DNA of 5,193 nucleotides from DATKCA01 sp035544675. Lineage in GTDB: Bacteria; Acidobacteriota; Thermoanaerobaculia; Gp7-AA8. Shown here one piece after another: positions 1-5,120 of the stretch. The DNA lies in NCBI GenBank assembly GCA_035544675.1, contig DATKCA010000252.1:1-5193 (forward strand). Reading direction: 5' to 3'. The position numbers and the translations under genes were made by a program. The notes under the pieces are model-generated. The model was not told the DNA's origin. It did not search any database and worked only from the letters and a program-made list of their open reading frames with translations. The number at the start of each line of letters is the position of its first letter. The stretch's first letter is position 1.

Positions 1-63
1 AACCTCAAGACGTACGGGGCCGGGGATCCCGTGCTCGCCGGTGCCACGTTCACCGTTCAGTAG
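1..63 (+). CDS. C-terminal end of an unidentified protein (5' truncated)
   Basis: An open frame runs from the first base to a TAG at 61-63. It reads N-L-K-T-Y-G-A-G-D-P-V-L-A-G-A-T-F-T-V-Q. With only 20 residues visible, no family can be named. The small and beta-branched residues and the polar end would suit the last strand of a beta-rich domain, but that is a guess. The gene is convergent with the phosphatase gene ending at 171, and the repeat at 101-168 lies between them. The frame is supported by the tidy end ahead of that repeat and by no competing - strand gene. Another origin, such as a chance open frame, is possible. Confidence 0.55.
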   Translation, partial: NLKTYGAGDPVLAGATFTVQ

Positions 64-100
64 GTCTCGTTACGTTATTCCTGGAGCCGAAGTCAAAGAC

Positions 101-168
101 CGGGCACGGGCCCGGGCCCGGGAAAGACGTGGCGGTGTCTCCCGAGGCCCGAGGCCCGAGGCCCAGGG
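101..168. terminator. GC-rich imperfect inverted repeat between convergent genes, candidate bidirectional terminator
   Basis: The left arm (101-122) is made of CGGGCC-type units and includes the perfect palindrome CCCGGGCCCGGG at 111-122. The right arm (141-164) is three exact CCCGAGG heptamers plus CCC. The arms can pair, with single-base bulges because the left period is six and the right period is seven, around an 18-base loop (123-140). The element fills most of the 107-bp gap between two genes that end towards each other, where a shared transcription terminator would be expected. There is no clear T-run, so a classical intrinsic terminator is not proven. It could equally be a neutral repeat insertion. 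Confidence 0.45.
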
Positions 169-170
169 TT

Positions 171-839
171 TCACGACCACGTCTTCGACAACCTCCCGGT
201 AGGCACTTCCGGCACATCGACGTCGTAATGCGAGATGTCGTTGTAGAGCGTGAGGCGCGCGTGGGTGAGGTCGCGGAAGTCGAGGATGTTCAGCGCTGCC
301 GGATTCATGTCGAGGCGGTCGCGATATGCGCGCGGATCGAATCCGAGGAGTGACGAGATCAGCAGGCGGATCGTCGCTTTGTGCGAGACGACCAGGATCG
401 TCGTTCCCTCGTGCTGCCCGACGATCTTGAGCAGAGAGGGGAGCGCGCGCGCCGTCACCTCGAGACCGCTCTCGCCGCCCTCGGGTGCGAACGTGTAGGG
501 ATCTTCTTCCCAGCGCACGTACTCCGTGTTGAACTCCTTCTCGACTTCGGAGCGCTTGCGGCCTTCCCACCGTCCGTGCGCGATCTCGCGCAGCTCGGGC
601 ATCGTCCTGATCGGCAGTTTCTTCTCGCCGACGATGAGCTCGGCGGTCTCGATGGTCCGCTTCATCGGACTGGCGTAGACGGCGGAGATCTGCTCGTTGG
701 CGAGCCGGTTGCCGAGCTTGCGGGACTGATCGCGGCCGGCGTCGGAGAGAGGGACGTCGACGGCTCCGGCAAAGCGGTCCTCAGCGCTCAGCTCGGTGGC
801 CCCGTGGCGGACGAGCAGGACTCTCGTTTTCTTCACCAC
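171..839 (-). CDS. Histidine phosphatase family protein (phosphoglycerate mutase-like)
   Basis: This is a predicted cytosolic phosphatase of the histidine phosphatase superfamily, 222 residues, the usual length for a single-domain member. Hallmarks are the N-terminal motif V-R-H-G-A-T-E with the phospho-accepting His12, Arg61 in the S-P-M-K-R-T segment, Glu85 in the R-E-I-A-H-G-R-W-E-G block, P-E-G-G-E-S at 119-124, and the second catalytic His153 in V-V-S-H-K. The last motif is usually S-H-G, so Lys154 is a variation. The substrate cannot be read from sequence; small sugar phosphates, phosphoglycerate and alpha-ribazole phosphate are all handled by relatives. The GTG at 839 was chosen because the next codons lead straight into the first beta strand and it lies one base after the FBPase stop codon. 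A second GTG at 836 is equally possible. An ATG at 878 would add 13 residues unlike the family and lacks a ribosome site. Probably co-transcribed with FBPase. Confidence 0.9.
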   Translation of the reverse strand: MVKKTRVLLVRHGATELSAEDRFAGAVDVPLSDAGRDQSRKLGNRLANEQISAVYASPMKRTIETAELIVGEKKLPIRTMPELREIAHGRWEGRKRSEVEKEFNTEYVRWEEDPYTFAPEGGESGLEVTARALPSLLKIVGQHEGTTILVVSHKATIRLLISSLLGFDPRAYRDRLDMNPAALNILDFRDLTHARLTLYNDISHYDVDVPEVPTGRLSKTWS

Positions 840-840
840 A

Positions 841-2790
841 CTAGGCCCGACCCTGCTCCGGCAGCCGCCCCTCGTCATACGCAGCGACCAGCAGTTGGAG
901 GGCGTTGATCGTTTGACGGATCGCCGCGCCATCTTCAGTGTCGGCGACGCGACGCGGCTCATCGTATTTGCGAATGGTCATGATCTTCGGAATGATGTCC
1001 GCGCCGGACGTAATGGCTTCGGTCACCGACTCGAAGTGATGGTGTTCGGCCAACGCCACGCCACTGGACGCGAGCACGAGTGTGTATCCGCGATCGCCAT
1101 AGGCCTCCGAGAATGCTCCGTCGATGGTGATGGCGTTGCCGCCCTTCTTCAGGGGCTCTTCGCCTTTCTCGACCTTGACGGGACAGTGTCCATTCACGAT
1201 GAGACCGTCCTGGGCGACTCCGAACTCTCCTGCCACGCGCCGGCAGAAGCCGCCGTCATGCAGGAGTTTGAAATACGCGTTCTTGTGCTCCTTCTTCGCT
1301 TCCTTGTCTTCCAGGAAGTAGCTCTCGAACGTGGCCATCCTGTCTTTGCCGAAGAGAGGCGATGTTGCACCGGTCCACAGGTACCAGAGCCAGTCCTTGT
1401 CGCTCTCGGGTGCACTCGAACCCTTCTTGAATGCGCGGCGCACGACCAGGTCGAGCGCGTCGAACAGCTCGCGTCCCCGGGATTCCTCTCCGTCGACTAC
1501 CAGACCCTGTTCGGATCCGTCCTCATCGACCGCGACGCAGCCGTGGAAGATGACGGCGTGGTCGCGACGGAGCCACATCGCTCCCTGCCGCACTACAAAC
1601 GACATGTGCTGCCACAGCCGCGTGCTGCTCACGAACGAGTCGCGCAGCCTCTTCATGCAGGTCTCCTCCGCCGCGGAGAGCTGGTTCGGTTTCGAGGGAT
1701 CGATGGTCGGGAAGAGGGAGTCGCGCAGGGGATACACCTTCTCACCGATCCTGACGGTGCCGGCTTTCGCGTCGATGCCCGGGAGGATGTCGCGATCCTG
1801 CATCTGCCATTCGGGGTGCCGCTCGATGATCTGTCCTTCGAGCTTGAACTGAATGATGGAGATCGCCTTCTGCATCCGGGCCATGAGCAGGTCGTCGCGG
1901 AGCCCGGTTCCTTTCGTCTTGAAGTGTGTGGCGGGATCGTCCCCGTAGACATCGCGAACGAGTTTCTCGAGAGGAGCCATGATCAGGCCGTATCCCTCTT
2001 CGAGCTGCGAGAGGCGCCGGTACCGCAGCGAAATGCGGACGACAGTGGCGATGAGCGCTTCGTGCCCGAGACACGCGCCCATCCATGACACGTCGTGATT
2101 GCCCCACGCGATCGCGACGCGGGGCTGCCGCATCAGGTACTCGATGACGCGATCGATGCGCGGACCACGATCGCCCAGGTCGCCGGCGACGATGATCTCG
2201 GCCACGGAGAGATTGCGGATCAGGCGTGAGGCGGCGCGAATTGCGGCCAGGTCGCGATCGTGACGGGCCATGGCCTCCAGCATGGCGTCGACAAAGCCCA
2301 CTCCTCTCCCCGCGCTGGGCTCGGAAATCAGCTCCGCGAAGAGCTCGTGAAATTCGACCGGCAGGAGAGACTCCACATGTTCGCGACGGTAGTCCTTGGC
2401 GAGTGCGCGGATGATCTCGAACTGCATGCGCAACGTTTTGCGCACCCACTGGCGACGCTCCTCGACATTCTCGAGGCGCTTGCTGAGGTGCTCCATGGAT
2501 TCGCGCGGATAGTAGAGCAGCCCCAGCAGTTCACGCTGCTCGGTGTCATCGAGCCGGTTCTTGAAGACGTCCGCCACCATGGGCCGCAGGTGCCCGGAGG
2601 CGTTGTTGATGATGTGGCGGAGTTTTTTGTATTCGCCGTGAACGTCGCTGACGATGTGCACGGCGCCCTTCGGAAACTCGAGCGACGCCGACAGGGCGGC
2701 GAGCTCGCTGATCGCGGCGTTCGCGGTCGGGTACTGGCTCGACAGCGCGCGAAGGAGCGTCATCTCCTCGCCATTGCCGTGGTTGGACAT
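841..2790 (-). CDS. fbp: Fructose-1,6-bisphosphatase class III
   Basis: This enzyme hydrolyses fructose 1,6-bisphosphate to fructose 6-phosphate, the committed step of gluconeogenesis, in the cytosol. The 649-residue length fits class III enzymes (Bacillus subtilis type), which are much longer than class I or II. It shows the metallophosphoesterase motifs in order: S-D-V-H-G-E-Y at 48-54, G-D-L-G-D-R-G-P-R at 203-211, G-N-H-D at 230-233, H-G-C at 416-418 and N-G-H-C-P-V-K at 533-539. These supply the metal ligands and the catalytic histidine. The long insert between the first and second motif is normal for the class. The start at 2790 is set by a GGAGG five bases upstream. The open frame continues 27 codons further up, but that stretch enters the heptamer array and is unlike the family. 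The stop codon lies one base before the phosphatase start, indicating an operon. The gene diverges from the acyltransferase at 3164. Confidence 0.97.
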   Translation of the reverse strand: MSNHGNGEEMTLLRALSSQYPTANAAISELAALSASLEFPKGAVHIVSDVHGEYKKLRHIINNASGHLRPMVADVFKNRLDDTEQRELLGLLYYPRESMEHLSKRLENVEERRQWVRKTLRMQFEIIRALAKDYRREHVESLLPVEFHELFAELISEPSAGRGVGFVDAMLEAMARHDRDLAAIRAASRLIRNLSVAEIIVAGDLGDRGPRIDRVIEYLMRQPRVAIAWGNHDVSWMGACLGHEALIATVVRISLRYRRLSQLEEGYGLIMAPLEKLVRDVYGDDPATHFKTKGTGLRDDLLMARMQKAISIIQFKLEGQIIERHPEWQMQDRDILPGIDAKAGTVRIGEKVYPLRDSLFPTIDPSKPNQLSAAEETCMKRLRDSFVSSTRLWQHMSFVVRQGAMWLRRDHAVIFHGCVAVDEDGSEQGLVVDGEESRGRELFDALDLVVRRAFKKGSSAPESDKDWLWYLWTGATSPLFGKDRMATFESYFLEDKEAKKEHKNAYFKLLHDGGFCRRVAGEFGVAQDGLIVNGHCPVKVEKGEEPLKKGGNAITIDGAFSEAYGDRGYTLVLASSGVALAEHHHFESVTEAITSGADIIPKIMTIRKYDEPRRVADTEDGAAIRQTINALQLLVAAYDEGRLPEQGRA

Positions 2791-2795
2791 AGCGG

Positions 2796-2800
2796 CCTCC
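2796..2800 (-). promoter_or_regulatory. Ribosome binding site of fbp
   Basis: The - strand reads GGAGG, then five bases, then the ATG at 2790. This is a near-ideal Shine-Dalgarno and it decides between this start and the in-frame ATG at 2871, which lies inside the repeat array. Confidence 0.85.
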
Positions 2801-2813
2801 GGGTCGGCGGCGG

Positions 2814-2822
2814 AGTGTACCA
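2814..2822 (-). promoter_or_regulatory. Candidate extended -10 box for the fbp operon
   Basis: The - strand reads TGG-TACACT, a TGn extension plus a -10-like hexamer. It would give a leader of roughly 17 bases that includes the GGAGG. No good -35 hexamer is seen at 17 bp, which suits an extended -10 promoter. The upstream side runs directly into heptamer element A, whose edge is at 2846. This is a motif match only. Confidence 0.3.
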
Positions 2823-2845
2823 GAGGCGCGGTGGCCTGTTGCGAA

Positions 2846-2920
2846 TCGGAAACCGAAACGGCAACCGGCAACCGGCAGCTGGCAACCGGCAGCTGGCAAC
2901 CGGAAACCGGAAACCGGAAA
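2846..2920. repeat. Heptamer array A, left arm (CCGGNAA units)
   Basis: Eleven tandem units of a degenerate CCGGNAA heptamer lie end to end. Units 2 and 3 are one base short and the rest keep exact seven-base register. From the outer edge inward the variable fifth base runs A, A, six C, then three A. Two of the C units end in G and two begin CT, giving a local 14-base period. The right arm (2992-3088) is made of the reverse-complement unit, so the pair forms one long inverted repeat. The array begins 55 bp upstream of the fbp start codon. No spacers are present, so this is not a CRISPR array. Confidence 0.95.
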
Positions 2921-2991
2921 CGAGCAAAGCCGAGAGCGGCGCGCTCGTATCAGTCAAAAGCCGGGAGCGGGCACGAGCGCATCAACTACCG
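2921..2991. other. Central segment of heptamer element A with small inner hairpin
   Basis: These 71 bp separate the two arms and contain no gene. GCGCTCGT at 2941-2948 is exactly complementary to ACGAGCGC at 2973-2980, giving an eight-base-pair inner stem with a 24-base loop. I see no clear promoter or binding site here. It would form the apical part of a cruciform or RNA hairpin made by the two arms. Confidence 0.6.
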
Positions 2992-3088
2992 TTGCCGGTT
3001 ACCGGTTACCTCCGGTTTCCGGTTTCCGGTTGCCGGTTGCCGGTTGCCGGTTTGCGGTTGCCGGTTTCCGGTTTCCGGTTTCCGGTTC
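2992..3088. repeat. Heptamer array A, right arm (TTNCCGG units)
   Basis: About fourteen tandem units of TTNCCGG, the reverse complement of the left-arm unit, occupy this stretch. The regular register is broken once, near 3006-3015, where a partial unit is joined to another. Position 3051-3057 is a variant with a G in place of C. Read from the outer edge inward on the complementary strand, the variable base goes three A, a block of C, two A, then T, T, C. This block order broadly mirrors the left arm. It ends about 20 bp before the -35 box of the acyltransferase promoter. Confidence 0.95.
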
Positions 3089-3107
3089 CCAGGTGACGCC
3101 GTCCCCG

Positions 3108-3136
3108 TTGACGCCGCCGTGGCGGTTGCATACGCT
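3108..3136 (+). promoter_or_regulatory. Candidate sigma-70 type promoter of the PlsC-like gene
   Basis: TTGACG at 3108-3113 (five of six bases match the -35 consensus) is followed by exactly 17 bp and then TACGCT at 3131-3136, a weak -10. Transcription would start near 3143. That falls on an in-frame GTG and 21 bp before the preferred ATG at 3164. The promoter lies entirely outside the repeat array. Confidence 0.5.
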
Positions 3137-3163
3137 CCCCCCGTGGGCCTCCTGCGGAGCGTG

Positions 3164-3862
3164 ATGGTGTTCCACCTGCTGTACTGGCTGAAGTGTCTCA
3201 GCAGGGTCTTCTATCGCCTCGACTTCGCCTTCATCGGGACGACGCCGAAGGATCCCTGGGCGGATCTCCGGCTCGTCGCCTTCCTCAACCACACCAGCCT
3301 CTTCGAGCCGGTCTTCCTCGGCGGCGTTCCGAACCGGTTTCTCTGGAGGCTGGCCGCGCACGGCGTCGTGCCCGCGGCTGAGAAGACGACGATCCGCCCG
3401 CTGGTGGGCCTCATCTTCAAGTTCGTCGCGCACCACGTCATCGCCATCACCCGCGAGCGCGACCAGACCTGGTTCGCCGTCCTGCAGAAGATTGATCCGA
3501 AGTCGATGATCGTCATCGCCCCGGAAGGGCGGATGAAGCGCGCCAACGGCCTCGATGTGAATGGGAACCCGATGACCGTCCGCGGCGGAATCGCCGACAT
3601 CCTCCTCGCCCTGAAGGAGGGGAGGATGCTGCTGGCCTACAGCGGCGGGCTCCATCACGTGCAGATCCCGGGGAAACCGCCGCGGGTCTTCAAGACCGTG
3701 CGCATGCGGATCGAGAACCTCGACATCGCCGCATACATCGCCGAGATGATGGCCAGCGGCGGCCAGGACGCGTTCAAGAAGAACGTCATGAGGGATCTGG
3801 ACCGGCGGCGCGACGAGTTCGCGCCCGAAGAGCACCGCATCAGCCAGCAGAAGATCGCCTAG
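3164..3862 (+). CDS. PlsC-like 1-acylglycerol-phosphate / lysophospholipid acyltransferase family protein
   Basis: This is a predicted membrane-associated acyltransferase that moves an acyl chain onto a lysophospholipid or related acceptor. From the chosen start it has 232 residues, typical for the PlsC/LPLAT fold. Motif I appears as N-H-T-S-L-F-E at 42-48: the catalytic His43 is present, but the usual HX4D aspartate is replaced by Glu48. Motif III appears as A-P-E-G-R-M-K-R at 119-126, in place of the commoner F-P-E-G-T-R-S, and a G-G-I-A segment follows at 141-144. A short hydrophobic amphipathic stretch opens the protein. The ATG at 3164 has GGAG four bases upstream. An in-frame GTG at 3143 (adding seven residues) lies exactly at the predicted transcription start and would be a leaderless alternative. 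The open frame extends far upstream through the repeat array, but that part is not plausible protein. The acceptor specificity is unknown. The stop codon overlaps that of the convergent EAL remnant. Confidence 0.85.
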   Translation: MVFHLLYWLKCLSRVFYRLDFAFIGTTPKDPWADLRLVAFLNHTSLFEPVFLGGVPNRFLWRLAAHGVVPAAEKTTIRPLVGLIFKFVAHHVIAITRERDQTWFAVLQKIDPKSMIVIAPEGRMKRANGLDVNGNPMTVRGGIADILLALKEGRMLLAYSGGLHHVQIPGKPPRVFKTVRMRIENLDIAAYIAEMMASGGQDAFKKNVMRDLDRRRDEFAPEEHRISQQKIA

Positions 3863-4023
3863 ATCGCCGGCTGCGATTCGAGGAGGGCGCGCAGCTCATC
3901 CAGCATCATCGGCTTCCCGAGGAGGAAGCCCTGGATCAAACCATCGACCGGAAAGCACTGCAGGTGTGCCATGGATGAATGCCCGGTGCCGAAGTCGTCG
4001 AGCCACAGCTGCACTCCCAGGGT
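3859..4023 (-). pseudogene. Decayed EAL-domain (cyclic di-GMP phosphodiesterase) fragment
   Basis: The - strand encodes 54 residues that match two separate parts of an EAL domain. The first part contains L-G-V-Q-L-W-L-D-D-F-G-T-G-H-S-S and then F-P-V-D-G-L, the segment holding the D-D-F-G-T-G metal-binding loop. It continues directly (near 3937) into I-Q-G-F-L-L-G-K-P-M and D-E-L-R-A-L-L-E, which form the last helix and strand of the domain. In an intact domain about 60 residues lie between these parts, including the K-I-D lysine and the V-V-A-E-G-V-E-T block, so an in-frame internal deletion is inferred. Everything before D-D-F-G, including the E-A-L glutamate, is also absent: a TGA closes the frame at 4024-4026. 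Upstream in another frame a stretch G-S-G-V-R-L-N-V-N resembles an earlier EAL strand, but only weakly. It cannot be an active enzyme and has no start codon with a ribosome site. Confidence 0.8.
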
Positions 4024-4034
4024 TCACGTTCAGC

Positions 4035-4063
4035 CGGACGCCGGAGCCGAGCGACCGGGTCCG
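4035..4063 (-). terminator. Candidate hairpin downstream of the hypothetical secreted protein
   Basis: On the - strand, CGGAC-CCGG pairs with CCGG-C-GTCCG, giving nine base pairs with one bulged base and a ten-base loop. It begins 10 bases after the stop codon of the 4074-4775 gene, a normal terminator position. No T-run follows, so it may be only an RNA-stabilising hairpin or chance in GC-rich DNA. Confidence 0.35.
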
Positions 4064-4073
4064 TCATGCCCGC

Positions 4074-4775
4074 TTACCGTCGCAGCAGGTGGATGGTGGC
4101 CAGGGTGAGACCGATGAGGGCGGCCGCAAACAGGAACTTGTAGCGCGCCATCGTCGAGAAGATCGACGTCTGCTTCTGCTCCTGCTGCTTGCGGACCATC
4201 TCCATGCGATGGAAAACGGCGCGGCGCTCGGATGTGCGGATCTCTGTCTCGAACTGCTGGAGCGTTCGCGGAACCTCCTCCGGAATGGCCACGCCTCGCT
4301 GCGTGTCGACGCGGACGGCGTCGCTGGCAACCGGCGCCACGATGCGCTGACCCTGCTCGTCCCTGATCAGGTCGTAGGCACCCTGATCGAAGTACAGCAC
4401 GGTGGGTCCGGCTTCGCTGTTCTTCACGAACAGCACGTGCTCCCGCCCTTCCTTGAACTCCGGGACTCCGATCGTGTCCTGGTAGATCTCCCCGACGCGG
4501 CCGCCGGGGGTGACGACGGTGATCTCGCCGCCTGCTCCGCCCTTCAGGGTCTTGTCGACGCGGAACGTCGTGTAGGTGAGGATCCAGCGTCTGCTGGGAT
4601 CGAATTTCGACTCTTTCTTCACGACCTGGCCAGCCACGATCGCGGCGGCGTTCTCGACCTTCTGGTCGAATGTAACCGTCTGCGCCAGGGTGGCTTCCGC
4701 GCGGTTCGGCATGCACAAGGCCGCGCTCGCCAGGATGGCGGCGACAATGGGGATCGAGCGATTATTTGTAGTCAT
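4074..4775 (-). CDS. Secreted or membrane-anchored protein of unknown function
   Basis: I cannot name the family of this 233-residue protein. It opens with a signal peptide: a short polar start, a hydrophobic stretch at about 8-22 and a likely cleavage after A-E-A at 26-28. Residues 30-120 form a beta-rich domain with the pattern A-A-I-V-A-G-Q-V, then Y-T-T-F-R-V-D-K-T-L-K-G-G, then T-P-G-G-R-V-G, then F-K-E-G-R-E-H-V-L-F-V. Exported proteins of similar pattern occur in several environmental bacterial phyla, but no biochemical role is known to me. A charged, probably helical stretch (about 168-205, with K-Q-Q-E-Q-K) leads into a C-terminal membrane helix (about 212-231) ending in L-L-R-R. The likely topology is therefore an outside domain anchored in the membrane. 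The ATG at 4775 is supported by AAAAGG seven bases upstream. The gene is divergent from purQ across heptamer element B. Confidence 0.82.
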   Translation of the reverse strand: MTTNNRSIPIVAAILASAALCMPNRAEATLAQTVTFDQKVENAAAIVAGQVVKKESKFDPSRRWILTYTTFRVDKTLKGGAGGEITVVTPGGRVGEIYQDTIGVPEFKEGREHVLFVKNSEAGPTVLYFDQGAYDLIRDEQGQRIVAPVASDAVRVDTQRGVAIPEEVPRTLQQFETEIRTSERRAVFHRMEMVRKQQEQKQTSIFSTMARYKFLFAAALIGLTLATIHLLRR

Positions 4776-4782
4776 CCTGAAG

Positions 4783-4788
4783 CCTTTT
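4783..4788 (-). promoter_or_regulatory. Ribosome binding site of the secreted protein gene
   Basis: The - strand reads AAAAGG with a seven-base spacer to the ATG at 4775. Only 20 bp separate it from the edge of heptamer array B. The promoter of this gene must therefore lie in or across the array, or be squeezed between the array and the ribosome site. Confidence 0.6.
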
Positions 4789-4808
4789 CAAAGCAATCGA
4801 CAGGCCAC

Positions 4809-4892
4809 CTGGAAGCCGGCAACCGGAAGCCGGAAGCCGGCAACCGGAAACCGGCAACCGGAAACCGGTAACCGGAAACCGGTAGCTGGTAA
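4809..4892. repeat. Heptamer array B, left arm (CCGGNAA units)
   Basis: Twelve units of CCGGNAA fill exactly 84 bp with no insertion or deletion. From the outer edge inward the variable fifth base runs A, C, A, A, C, A, C, A, T, A, T, T. Four units end in AG instead of AA, and the first and last units begin CT. The register is perfect although the sequence varies, which points to recent expansion or to selection on unit length. The right arm at 5022-5077 is the inverted partner. Confidence 0.95.
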
Positions 4893-4927
4893 ATGCTAAC
4901 CGGGCAAGCCGTTCTCCCGTTCCCGGG

Positions 4928-4988
4928 TGGAGCGCCGCCGACTCGGCGGCACCTTCGGCCCGCAACCGCCGAGGTCGGCGGCGCTCCA
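4928..4988. repeat. GC-rich long palindrome in the centre of heptamer element B
   Basis: A 22-base left arm (4928-4949, beginning TGGAGCGCCGCCGA) and a 23-base right arm (4966-4988, ending TCGGCGGCGCTCCA) are complementary except for one extra G in the right arm. The loop is 16 bases (4950-4965). The sequence is unlike the heptamer units, so it may be a separate REP-like dispersed palindrome that inserted into, or was captured by, the heptamer element. The rest of the centre (4893-4927 and 4989-5021) holds no gene I can recognise. Confidence 0.85.
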
Positions 4989-5021
4989 CACTCGATAGCG
5001 ACTCCAAGAAGCATGAAGCCC

Positions 5022-5077
5022 CGTCCGGTTACCGGTTACCGGTTTCCGGTTTCCGGTTTCCGGTTACCGGTTTCCGC
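5022..5077. repeat. Heptamer array B, right arm (TTNCCGG units)
   Basis: Eight heptamers in exact register end here. The first (CGTCCGG) is degenerate and the last ends in GC instead of GG. The six in the middle are clean TTACCGG or TTTCCGG. On the complementary strand the innermost clean units are CCGGTAA twice, mirroring the T-type units at the inner end of the left arm. It is shorter than the left arm (8 units against 12), so part of the left arm would remain unpaired in a hairpin. The array ends 49 bp before the purQ start codon. Confidence 0.95.
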
Positions 5078-5112
5078 TGAGAGGCGATCCCGGCTGCGCC
5101 ACGGGCGCTCGG

Positions 5113-5120
5113 GATAAAAT
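5113..5120 (+). promoter_or_regulatory. Candidate -10 box of purQ, leaderless arrangement
   Basis: GATAAAAT contains the -10-like hexamer TAAAAT at 5115-5120, followed by six bases and then the ATG at 5127. Transcription would begin at or within a base or two of the start codon. The six bases between are GCCTCC, which is not a Shine-Dalgarno. No convincing -35 is visible at 16-18 bp upstream. Confidence 0.5.

Noticed and set aside
796..2088. Long + strand open frame opposite fbp
   Set aside because: It is the complement of the clearly conserved FBPase and phosphatase genes. Such shadows are common in GC-rich DNA, and it shows no recognisable motif.
2791..2871. Upstream extension of fbp to the ATG at 2871
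   Set aside because: It lies in array A and lacks a ribosome site, while the ATG at 2790 has a well-placed GGAGG and gives the expected protein.
2846..3088. CRISPR array
   Set aside because: The seven-base units are contiguous with no unique spacers, and the two halves are inverted. No cas gene is present.
2654..3163. N-terminal extension of the acyltransferase open frame (about 170 residues)
   Set aside because: It overlaps the fbp coding region on the other strand and then crosses the heptamer arrays. The family domain begins only after 3164.
2999..3835. Long - strand open frame opposite the acyltransferase
   Set aside because: It is antisense to a gene with PlsC motifs, it ends inside the repeat array, and its composition is typical of antisense GC-rich frames.
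3966..4871. Long + strand open frame opposite the secreted protein gene
   Set aside because: The - strand frame has a signal peptide, a membrane helix and a ribosome site. The + frame runs into array B and ends in the repeat-derived G-N-R-K-P pattern.
2846..5077. Transposon with the heptamer arrays as terminal inverted repeats enclosing the genes between
   Set aside because: Each element is complete in itself with both arms, the genes between are ordinary or decayed, and no transposase or target duplication is visible.
4893..5117. Small + strand open frame across the centre of element B, and a purine riboswitch before purQ
   Set aside because: The open frame is made of palindrome and heptamer sequence. 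No purine aptamer core or conserved junction could be recognised, and the likely leader of purQ is too short.
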